From NCBI GenBank assembly GCA_019828595.1, contig JAHQRK010000001.1:2418001-2482000 (forward strand): DNA of 64,000 nucleotides. Reading direction: 5' to 3'. The DNA is from Aphanomyces cochlioides. Taxonomy: Eukaryota > Oomycota > Saprolegniomycetes > Saprolegniales > Verrucalvaceae. Positions 49,269 through 60,000 of this stretch are shown piece after piece (position 1 is the stretch's first letter; the number at the start of each line of letters is the position of its first letter). The position numbers were made by a program, and so were the translations under genes. A model generated the notes under the pieces. That model was not told the origin of the DNA and did not search any database. It saw only the letters and a list, made by a program, of their open reading frames with translations.

Positions 49269-49284
49269 GGTCATTTTTTATCGT
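49269..49284 (+). promoter_or_regulatory. Initiator-like element before acetate kinase
   Basis: GGTCATTTTTTATCGT, 16-31 bases before ATG 49300, resembles the TCATTYY part of the oomycete initiator. If this is the transcription start, translation begins at 49300 and not at the upstream in-frame ATG codons. Confidence 0.3.
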
Positions 49285-49299
49285 TTTCCGATTGAGATC

Positions 49300-50613
49300 A
49301 TGAGCAAAGTCAAGATCTTGGTGTTGAATGCCGGCAGCTCGTCGCTCAAGTACAAACTCTTTGCGGAACAAAGCGCCAGGGCCTTGACACCGCTCGTCTC
49401 GGGTATGGTCGAGCTCGGCCCGACAGCCAAGTCGATCAAGCACGCCACGCACTCGGACAAATCGACTGTCAAAGCATCCTTGCCGCCGGTGGTGCTTGCA
49501 GATCACAAATCTGCCCTGTCGTATGTGATTGATCTCCTTTGTGACCCAAAGCACGGTGGCCTCAAGAGCAAGAAGGAAATCCACGGTGTGGGACATCGCG
49601 TTGTTCACGGTGGTGAAGCTTTTCACGACCACGCTGTGATCACTCCGGTAAGTTAAAGCCCACAAACGCTCCCATAATTATCCGTGATGTAGGAAGTGCT
49701 CAAGGGCATTCAAGACAATGTGGATATTGCCCCACTGCACAATCCCGCCAATATTCTTGGAATTCAAGTCGCCCAGGATCTCTTTGACTGCAGTCACGTT
49801 GCCGTGTTCGACACGGCTTTCCACGCTACAATGCCGCCAGCTGCTTACTTATATGGTCTTCCCTACAATCTCTACAAAGATTATGGCATCCGTCGATACG
49901 GATTCCACGGTACAAGCCATCAATACGTGGCGGAGCAAGCGGCCAAGGTACTTCCTTCCGACAGTCCTTCAATTTAACCAACTCTTTCGCAGCATTTGGG
50001 CAAACCAATTGACCAATGCAACTTTGTTACGCTGCATTTGGGCAACGGCGCGAGCATGTCGGCCATTCGCAACGGCAAATGCGTCGACACTTCGATGGGA
50101 TTTACACCGCTGGAAGGTCTTGTGATGGGCACTCGCAGTGGCGACCTTGACCCAGCTATCTTACCATTCCTCCACTCCCATGCGAAGTTGAGCATAGCTG
50201 AGATCGACACGTTGCTCAACAAGAAGAGTGGGCTTCTTGGACTCTGTGGCGAAGCTGATGTTCGCTCCATCCAAGACCGCATGCTTGCAGGCGATGCCCA
50301 GGCCAACCTTACTCTCGACGTGTTTGCTCACCGCGTGCGCAAGTACTTAGGAGCTTACTTGTTGCAACTGCACCCCAAGGTCGATGCCATTATCTTTACT
50401 GCTGGCATTGGCGAGCAGTCCTCCATTTTACGTGAACGCATCTGTGCCAATTTGACCCACGTTGGCATCAAGTTGGACGCCTCCAAGAATGTTCCTGGTC
50501 CATCCCCCACGATCCGTGCGATCCAGGCAAGCGATTCGGAAGTGCCTGTGCTTGTTGTCCCGACGGACGAAGAAAAGTGTATTGCCGAGATCACGGCACG
50601 TCTCGTCAAGTGA
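49300..50613 (+). CDS. Acetate kinase
   Basis: This enzyme converts acetyl phosphate plus ADP to acetate plus ATP (reversible), a substrate-level phosphorylation uncommon in eukaryotes. Three exons (49300-49647, 49693-49947 and 49993-50613) keep phase 0 and give 407 residues, the usual family length. Motifs are [17 protein letters not shown] (phosphate loop), [30 protein letters not shown] (catalytic Asp), [50 protein letters not shown] and [12 protein letters not shown]. From 49300 there is no presequence. An in-frame ATG at 49105 or 49186 would add a basic N-terminal stretch. The gene diverges from phosphotransacetylase and ends 11 bases from the convergent Noc1 gene. Confidence 0.96.
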
Positions 50614-50624
50614 GAAATGATGCT

Positions 50625-53600
50625 TTATTTCCTTTTCTTCTTGGATTGTGGTTTGGCTGCCTGTTCTTCACGCACGGCTTTCTCAATGGCCTCTAAGTAG
50701 TCGTCGGCATCTGCAAAGGGCGACTTTCGTTTTTGTGGAGCTGATTTTTTGCCCTTGGCACGAATCTTCACTTCATCTTCATCGTCTTCGTCATCCTGCT
50801 CATCTTCGTCAACTTCATCGTCGTCCATGTCTTCGTCGTCGTCATCGTCATCGTCTGCAAACATTCTATCTTCATCGTTCATGTCGTCACCGCCAGCAGC
50901 ATCGCCTTCATCGTCGTCATCGGCAGCACCATCGTTGTCGCTGTCATCATCAGGGCCACTCCAATCGTCCATGTCAGGATCTTCGTCGTCATTGTCTTCC
51001 ATGATGCTCTCGGCAAGCTGGTTGGCAAATGCTTCGTATTCTTCATCATCAGACGCCAAAGCATCACCAGTCATGTCATCCTTGGCTTTCTTTGCTTTTG
51101 CAGGCACACGCTTGGCGCGTTCTTTGAAGAATGTGTAGAAAAATCGGTCAGTTTCTGCCACGGAGCCTGCACACTTGTGTTAAACAACCCAAAGATGTTT
51201 CCATCCACATACCTTCATCCTGGGCCAAGAACTCTTCAGAATCGAAGCTAACAGGAGCATTTTCATTCTTGGCGCCACTGTATCGATGAGGACCGTCCTT
51301 TGTCTTGGGTTTCTTGTTGACGAATTTGTCGAAGAAGACTGAGAGAGTAAAGTCTTTGAGAGGATCACCCTTGTATGAGATTGCGCCGTCAATGAGCTTC
51401 TTCGCAAATTGTGCCACGGAAGGATGGTAATGCACAAGAAATGGTTGCAGTTCCCACAAACAGGACATGTCGGCTCCAGCGTAAAGCGGATTGCGCTTGC
51501 GAGGATCGTACTGAGTTGTCGTTATGGTCTCAACCTTCGCGCTTGACGTTGGGGTTGTAGCCTTGGTAGGCTCGGCAATCAAGCCCATGGTTTTGAGCAA
51601 GGCGGCACTTCGCTTTCGTTCCTCTTCTAATTCTGCTTGAGCTTTCACTTCATTTTCGTCTCGCTCGTGGTCAGACTCTTTGGAGTCACTAGAATCTTCA
51701 GATTCTTCGTCTTCAGCCTTTTCTTCGTGTTCGTCATCATCGGAATCGTTCTTCGACTGAATTGTGGGCTGATCTTGAGTTATGTCGTGCTCTGCTTGAT
51801 CAATTAGGGCACGGATAGCTTTGTTGTGTTGCATGAGCTCCGAGACGAGGAAGAGTGCGGCGCAGCAAAAGGCTGGTTGCATCGTCAAGGATACTTGGAG
51901 AAGTCGTTTAATCATGGCGTGAACTCGAGCTGGGGAGACATCTTGCTTGATGGCACGGAAGATCAAATTTAAGAACAATGTGTGCTTGGATGAAGTTTGC
52001 ACCTGCGTAACATATGAGGACTACTTCATTAGGAGCTGCACTGACCCTGGGATCGAACAATTTCGCGTACAGCGCAGTGTAGAACCGATCAGGCACTGAG
52101 TTTGTGGAGTTCATGACTTGGAATAAAAGCATCAATGCTTGGACGCTTGTGCTAAAATGAGCCTAGCTTTGCGCATTAGCACTCCATATAGAGTCCTTGA
52201 CAAACCGTGTGGACGACGCGGAACATCGTGTCAATTTCGTCTTTGAAATCAGCCGAAGTGGACTTTGCGTAAGGGAACGAACGATTGACACCAACAAGCA
52301 AAGCACTGAGGATTTTGCGTTCGAGGCCAGCGTCAGCGACATCGTTGTGCACTTCTTTCGAAAAGAGGCCAAAGTAGACTTTGATCAAATGGGTTGCCAA
52401 ATCGGCATCGTCTGAAGACAAGTACATTTGGTTGAGGAAAAGCACAGCATTATACTTGGTTCGCTCTGTTACCTACGATACCAAGCCCAGATAAGAAAAC
52501 CATAAAATAATCTTCAAACCTTGGTGCGGGTCAACAGTCGTTCGACGTCATCGACAACAACTCGTTTCATGACGGGATGAGCTTTAAGCAACTCTTGCAA
52601 CTGGTGCAAGCAGTAAGAGGCAATCTTACGATCTGGGTCACCCAATTTGTTGACAAGCATGGAGAGAAGAACGCTCTCTTGCTCGGGCTTGTCAGTCAAG
52701 AGTGATACAACTGCGCGGATGCATGTGCGTTTGTGACTTTCAATTGCATTGTCCATGCCGGATGAAAGAGCAGCGATCAGTTGGGCATAGGCATTTTTAA
52801 GGCAGTGTTCAAAGTACCTGAGGCACAATATAAATTCCGAAGTAAATGAAGTCAACATACCAAATCACGAGATGCTCCTGGGTCACGTCTGATCGATCAA
52901 TAGGTTGCTGGTGGAAGAAATGGAGCTTTCGATCTGGCAATAGATTGTTGAGGAACAGATCCTTGAGTGATTCAATAGCCATTTGAGACTCTCGACGACC
53001 TTTGTTCTTGGCCATAGCAACGAGCTGGCCCAAGCGTGCAAGGTTATGCACGGGAGATCCCTGTTGATCGCATGAGAACACGGCTAATTAATGGACGAAA
53101 TACTTGGATGGCCAATGTCGTAGCGGCGATTCGATCTGCTAATGTACCGGACTTCATCATGGTCTTTAAATATTTTTCGTCGCTGGAGAGACCTACGCCG
53201 AATGAGCCAATTGCACCTGTGAATGCTAGATTTACTGCTTTTCGAGTCCATGGCTTTCAATTCGACTTCAAGCAATCGTTCAGCAACCTTTTTTTTTTCT
53301 TCAACGATGCTGCTGGTGCTCGAAAACTTGTCTTCATTCGGTAGTGGTTTTACAGCTTCATACCAAGGAGTCGATTGGTCTTTCAAAGCTTTGAGCATAG
53401 CTGTCAGTTTCTCGTTGGGTTTCTCGTCAGCAGCTTGGTGTTTTGCCTCTGCGTGTTTATCGTTATTCGTTTGATTTTTGTGCTTCTTGTCAAACTTGGC
53501 CTTTCCAGCGGGCGCAGACTTGTCGTGGTTTTTGGTTTGCTTGTCTGTCTTGAGCTGCTTGTTATGAGGTTTTTCAGCGACACGCGCTTTATCTGCGTGC

Positions 53601-53704
53601 GGCTTTTGGCCGTGCTTGTGTCCATGCTTCGGCTTAGTTGCCTCCTTGGGCACGCTCTTTGGCGCCTGGACAGGCTTAGCCTTATTCTTCTTGTTCGTTC
53701 CCAT
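50625..53704 (-). CDS. Ribosome biogenesis factor Noc1/Mak21 (CEBPZ family)
   Basis: Noc1 (Mak21 in yeast, CEBPZ in animals) acts with Noc2 in early maturation and transport of 60S pre-ribosomes in the nucleolus. From ATG 53704 the protein starts with a Lys/Pro/His-rich basic region (MGTNKKNKAKPVQAPK). HEAT-like helices follow, with FEHCLKNAYAQLIAAL and KIASYCLHQLQELL, then NAVLFLNQMYLS. The CBF domain contains CAALFLVSELM and the family signature LWELQPFLVHYHPSVAQFAK, followed by GDPLKDFTLSVFFDKFVNKKPK. The C-terminus is a long Asp/Glu tract (50800-51030) ending in a basic SKKKRK that may be a nuclear signal. A run of ten A/T bases at 53289-53298 encodes Lys residues. About eight short introns are present. 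The upstream promoter carries the ATCCGGAT element. Confidence 0.92.
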
Positions 53705-53758
53705 CTTGGTTCAAGATTGGATATCCATTCAAAACGCGACAACTTGTTTGGCAAACTA

Positions 53759-53780
53759 TTATCCGGATAATCCGGATAAC
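53759..53780. promoter_or_regulatory. Tandem ATCCGGATAA elements upstream of Noc1
   Basis: TTATCCGGATAATCCGGATAA lies 55-76 bases before the Noc1 start codon. It contains two overlapping ATCCGGAT-type cores, with CCAAT-like boxes further upstream (53796, 53876 and 53917). The other orientation faces the 3' end of flippase-cyclase copy 2, so Noc1 is the only likely target. Confidence 0.5.
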
Positions 53781-54064
53781 CAGCACAAATTGTTGATTGG
53801 ACACCTTGATGAGTATCAATTTATACAGGTCTTACCAAATTTTATGAGTCTACATTTAGCGTAATTTATTTTCTACCAATCAAAACCTTTAATCATATTA
53901 TTTATCCTTTTCTACCAATAAGAACAGTTAATCTCATAAATTTCATAAAACATTTAAACCGGTGGGTTATCATACATAAATAAGTTGCCTACGACAATGT
54001 CTATATTCTTGGTGTGTCGTCGTCGTGGAGCGGGTTTTGGCATGCCGTGCAAACCGACAATGAT

Positions 54065-57000
54065 TCAAGGTTTGGATTTTTCATCGACGAGCTCTGCGAT
54101 GTATGTATCCATGTCGTCGATGTTGGTGAAGGCGACATTCTTGTGGTACGTGAAGCGGAGATCAGCACACTTCTCGGCCTACAATATCAGTTAAGATTGA
54201 CAATCGGTGTGTTTTCGCTCACCACATTCTTCACGTCACGCGAAACTAATATCTTTCCGGGGACACCATTTGTTTCCATCTCGTTGGCAGTCAAGACATC
54301 GGGGCCCCACATATCATAACGCAGCGTGGACGTGCCTATAACGCCCCCAATAATACTGCCCATGTGAATACCAATGCGCATTTGAAGCGGCTCGCCACTG
54401 TTTGGATCGAGGACTTTTGCGACTTCTTTTTGCATATCGGACGCCATATGAATGAGACTTCGGATATGTTTCTGCGGAGGGATAGAATCGACTTGTTTGA
54501 AGGACATCCTTAGTCGTGCTTCAGGGGCTTTTTTCTGCGACATTGACGACAGACCCGATTCATGCGACTCAACGTCTTCGACTTGAGGCTCAACCATGTG
54601 ATTGAGTTCACTAGAACTCATATCCACATAGGGCAGTCCCGACACAATCACGTAAGCGTCGCCGATTGTTTGCATTTTGAATACTCCTACCATAACATTA
54701 CGACAAGGATTAAGTGGAGAGCCAAACCGTGTTTTTCAGTGAGCAAGTCAAACGCGGAAAATAAGGAGTCAAGTAAATGCACCACTTTGTCAGTGTCGGC
54801 TCGAGCAGCGATCGATGTAAAGCCTTTGATGTCCGAAAACAATATCCCAACCTGAAGCAGCATGAATTCTCTATGATCACTTCGATCGATACCTGATGAT
54901 GTTGATCGCACACCGATTCGCCCTCTTTGAGTTGGTTGACAACCGACTGGGGCAACATTTTGTAGAGCAATCGATCAGCTTTCTTCGTCTCAAGCTGTGC
55001 TCGAGTTTGAAACCAGTATTTACGACGCTCAAAGAATTCAATATCGCGACGCGCCATCGTGCTAAAAAGCGCCACGAAGTATGTCAGGGCGACGGGATAT
55101 ATCTTGAGCATTTCAATTTTCGTTGGATCTGGAAGTGCTCGAGGGTACGCATACTAAGAGGGCATTAGCGATAACATTAGCAATGTGATAATCATACAAT
55201 GTAGATTGCCGTGGTGATGACGATGAGAATCCCATTAAAATACGTCGTGTATTTGTTCAAAAGAGAACCTCCGCTCGAAACGAGAAACATGAGCATGATA
55301 ATGTCCATCGATATGTACGAGTACAAAATACTCTGCTGCTCGCTGTCCCATCTACAAACTCTCCATGAATTTTCCATGCATGAAGCGAACGCACCGCAGG
55401 ACATTTGGCGTGACGAGCGTGATTGTACTGATCGTATAAAAGATAAAGATGGGGTGGTACACTGGCTGGACAAAGGCTTTCAATTTTGGAACCATCCACG
55501 GGGATGGCTCGACTTTGTTGGCGTGCAAGTGAAAATAGGAAAATTCAAACCATGCGGCATATACAATCAGAGCTCCTCGAACGAAAGTCGACGAGTACCT
55601 ACAAAAAAGAGTTTAGTTTTCGCTCTCGCTGAGAGACATCCTACAAAACATCTTTGCAAGGGGCAGTACACATCGTCGCATTTCGTTTGACAATAAGCGA
55701 TGCATAATTGCTCAAAGTTGCTTCATGGACCACATCGCGCAGGATGGTAAAGCATAGATACATCGCGACCATAATAATCGTCCGACGAGCTCTAGGGACG
55801 GCGTCAATCATTTCCAACCATTCGGTGGACAAACCCATTCAATCGCACGGTGCATCGCGACTTGCGATAAGCTATTTCAAAATCGGCATCTCTGAACCTG
55901 AGCCACCAAGGATCGATGTAGCGCTTCACTTCAGCCCTGACAGTTTGACCTCGTTCACGGTTTGTCGAAATTCCGAGATCGGCAGGTTCCACGGTACTCA
56001 CAGCCACTTCAATGCGGTTTGATCGACTGAATAGCTGTCGTATCCACTTGCGAGTTTGCTCGAGACTAAGATCAGCCAGCATAAATCGAGTACTGAGAGC
56101 TCAATACTTACATGACCATTTCAATGCTGGTCCGATGAGTTGGTCTCGGAGCGTCGACTTTGGTTTCTTGGTATGTTTCCCAGTGACCACGAATAGCGCG
56201 ATCACCAAGCACTGTCGTGGATTTGCCCATGAGATAGGCCGTGAGTGTTCCTTTTCCTTTGGCTTCGACTGTTCTCGGCTCGAAGCGAAAGTCGTGACAG
56301 AGGTAGTCATAAGTAACCTGGGAGACTTGAATTCGCCCCGACACGCCAGTACTTTGCATGCGAGACGCAGTGTTAATTGTATCCCCAAAGAGCGAAAACT
56401 GCTGCTTCTTCATGCCCACGAGACCACTAATGACTCGACCACTGTGGATGCCAATACGAATTTTCAAACCATTTCCATTGCTCGCTTTGCATTTTGAAAT
56501 GGCAGCCTACAAAACCGCTGAAGTTGTAAATCGAGGCACTAGATACCATCATATCTTGAGCGACACCTGCAGCTCGAAGTGCTGCTTCTTTGCCTTTCAC
56601 ACTGCCTTGTAGCCCCGCACAGGCCAAGTACGTTTTCCCAACTGTTTCCATTTTTCGCATGCCATGTTTAGCGCACATCGCATCGAAGAGTGAATAAATC
56701 CGATCGAGCAGCTGGACAATCTACAGCCAAATTGAGGCGTCATGAATCAAAAACTAAAGCACCTCAGTGGGCGAATATCGCTTTATCATGGCTGAGAAGT
56801 CACCAATATCACAAAAGAGAATCGTCACATCTTTTTCTTCTTCGGAAATAAGCGTCTCGCCATTCTGCATGCGCCGCACAATGTGCTCTGGCAGTAAATT
56901 CCTCAAAATCTCTCGACTTCGTCGTTCTTCATGAACAAGAATATGATTTTGGACAAAGTCCGTCCTCATGGACACTTGAAGGGTATACGAGCCATATGCA

Positions 57001-60000
57001 GCACATCCGATGAGAAACATCTATCAAAATCCATCACAGCTGAATCAAACTGCCGGACGTACCATAAATGCGATGAAGAGGACAATTTCAGTAATCGTCG
57101 ACTCACTCGATTGCGTGTTTGAGCGAAAGCCCAAATGCGGTGACAGATCAAAGTAGACCAGGTTGAAAATCGCGAGAAATATCGCATAGACAACTTTGAC
57201 ACGGACGACGCTGAAGAGGATAATTGTGAAAATCGTGATAAGCAAGAGGCCGGTGTATTCAATCGCTTGCGTGAACGCAATCCCGCAAATAGCCATCGGG
57301 ATTAAGATCTACAGGGAGAAAAAGAAATTAATTGCAAGTGATGACATGGATACACAAACCCCCATTTGGTAATGCTGGACGAAAAATCTCGAATGCAAGA
57401 ATAAAAGGTAGAGGAATGTGGCGCAAAACATGGCGATCCGAGTCATGTACATGGTCTGGTCACGTTCCCAGTAGTATTCGACAATGGCGTACAAGGGCAG
57501 CAGCGACAAGAAAAGCACCACGAGGACGTGGATACGCCGTCCTTCTCTAGGGATTTTTGTCAGATATTCGTGCTCGATATGTTGAGAAATGTACCGAGCG
57601 ACAAAATTTTTCATGTAGCTTGCTTCGAGAATTTCATGGTCTTCACCCATGAATTCAACTGTAATGGGATGGAGAAGGACTTGCGATGACGATGAAATGC
57701 CAATTTCAAACACTTCTTGACGATGGACACCGACTTCCCTGGATATGGCACGCTCCAGTCGTATAAGTTTTCGACATAATTCTTCATGCTCCGAGGGAAT
57801 ACCACCCAAGTCACGACGCATGTCCCCGAGTGCATGAGCAATCATTTCCTTGCTTGTGCCTTCGAGTTCTTCCAGCTACGCCCAAAGAGTGAACAAATTA
57901 TACAATCGTAGCACGATGAATACCGTCTTGGCATCGTGATTGTCAATGCAGGAGTCTATCTCCTCAATGATATCTTGGTTCGTCGGCAAGTACATTCGAT
58001 AGATGTACATGCTCACAATATCTGCCAAGACTGACGTAAATGCAACGAGAAATAGCGTCGCCCAGAATGCTTTTGACACCAGAAGCACGTTAGCAAGCCC
58101 GTAGAAATCGCTAAATGTTGTGCTGTTTAGAAATCCGTAGGCCTGTGAATGAAAATGGGAAATGAAGAGCATGGGATCAATAAACCGACCTGTGAATATG
58201 ACAGCACAAATATCAAGTACAAAAATGGACCACCCAAGATCGATGCATAGTGATATCGTGTCCACCGCCGCATGCGCTGCATGATCGTGGCAGCTTTCAA
58301 ACTCACCGTGACAACTAAAATGCCATACAACGCTGTGCCGTAGAGAAAGATGCTTGACTCTGGCATCGAGTACATCCCGAGATTAAAATATCTACGCTGA
58401 CATGACACATTTTTTCCAAAAACACAACAACTTACGTCAAAAATGTGCCAAGTAGAAAGACAAGAAGAGAATGCCACAGAGCATTGCCAACCCAGACACG
58501 CATCTTGGCCACGTTAAGCTCTTGGCCCATTTGGTTGGTGCGAAAGATGAACGGGTACTTGAGCACAGTCTCAGCGCTGATATCTTCGTCGACAATCCCT
58601 ACACGAGAACGGATCACCGCTGTTTGTGGTAGATTCTTTCATTACCGAGGACTAAAATGGGAAAGAGGGTGTAGAGGACATTCCAGCCCACGATCAAATA
58701 CGACTCATACATTGTTTGGCCCGAGTATACGTTCAGAAACGAGTACATAAAGAGCGTCATGATGAGCGCCATGTTTTTGTAAAAAGAAAACAAGATCACG
58801 ATGGACACGCGGCGGTAATTCCATCGCCCGTGAACTAAAATCAACCTCGAGAGAAAACGAAATTGACCGATGGCAAAATCAGCGCTTCGAACGGCTTGCA
58901 TGCCTAAAAATTGCTGTCAAATCTCTAGAGAGAAATGAACGGTATTGCCTTCATGGCCGTAGATGCCGACGCCGATGTGGGCTTCTTGGATCATACTCAC
59001 ATCGTTCCCTCCGTCCCCGACTGCCATTGTGACCGGTCTTGATTTCCTATATCAAAGTGATCGCTTCGAAAGCTCGGGAGAATGACGTACCCGCTCTTGA
59101 TGAGAGCGATAATTTGGGCTTTGTGGATTGGCGACAGACGGCATGCAATCACCGAGCAGCACTGCGTCACCAGCTGCATAAAGAGCGCTAGAGTAGCTTC
59201 GTTGTCTTCGGAGCTCTGCTGGTCTGGAGCTGAGAGCGATCGCTTGGCATGCCCCGTGCCAAAACTAGAGACAGTGCGGTGGCGAGCATTTGTCTCGGAG
59301 CTCATGTCGACTGCGGCTGCCTCCGATTGATGTTCGCTTTGGATCAATCCAGTCTCATCGTCGATATTCGCCTCGGAATCGTCGCGGCGACTTGGCGTCT
59401 CATTCATTAAGCTTTCTAGAGCATCGCCATTGATGACGAGAGCAATTTCACGAGAAGCCACGTCAGGTTTCCAAAGCCCTACGCCATGATCTGTCATGCG
59501 GACGGAGGGCTCTTCTATACCTTGCTTGCGAAGATGCTTTCGAATGCCAGTAAGTTGATATAGACATCCTTGTGGAGTTGTCTCGTTGAGCACGACAAGC
59601 TGCGATTGATCCGACAAGAGGCCGCACGAATTTGCAATCGAGATCGCAGTTTCGTCTTTGTCTCCCGTGAGCATCCAGATATTGATGCCCGCTGCACTAA
59701 GCGTCTCGATGCAGTCAGAGACGCCGTCTTGGAGCTGGTCTTCGACTCCCGTAGCGCCGACAAGCTTTAAATGCGTCTCCATCATCCGTGCACACTCTGT
59801 CAGTTTATTCTCGCGTTCTACAATCGACGTCTTTGCTTTCGTATACGCCGCCGACCACGCCATGAACTCAGCAAGAGTGAGCCGCTTGTAGCCAAAGATT
59901 AACGTTCGGAGCCCCATCGACGCAAAGCAATGCACGTGGCTTTGAAGCGAGTCCATCGTTGTCGACGCTGTGATACCGTGGGTATTGCTCGGCGTCATCA

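Noticed and set aside
50749..51138. Plus-strand poly-Ser frame opposite the Noc1 C-terminus
   Set aside because: It is the complement of the Asp/Glu (GAC/GAT/GAA) codons in the acidic Noc1 tail.
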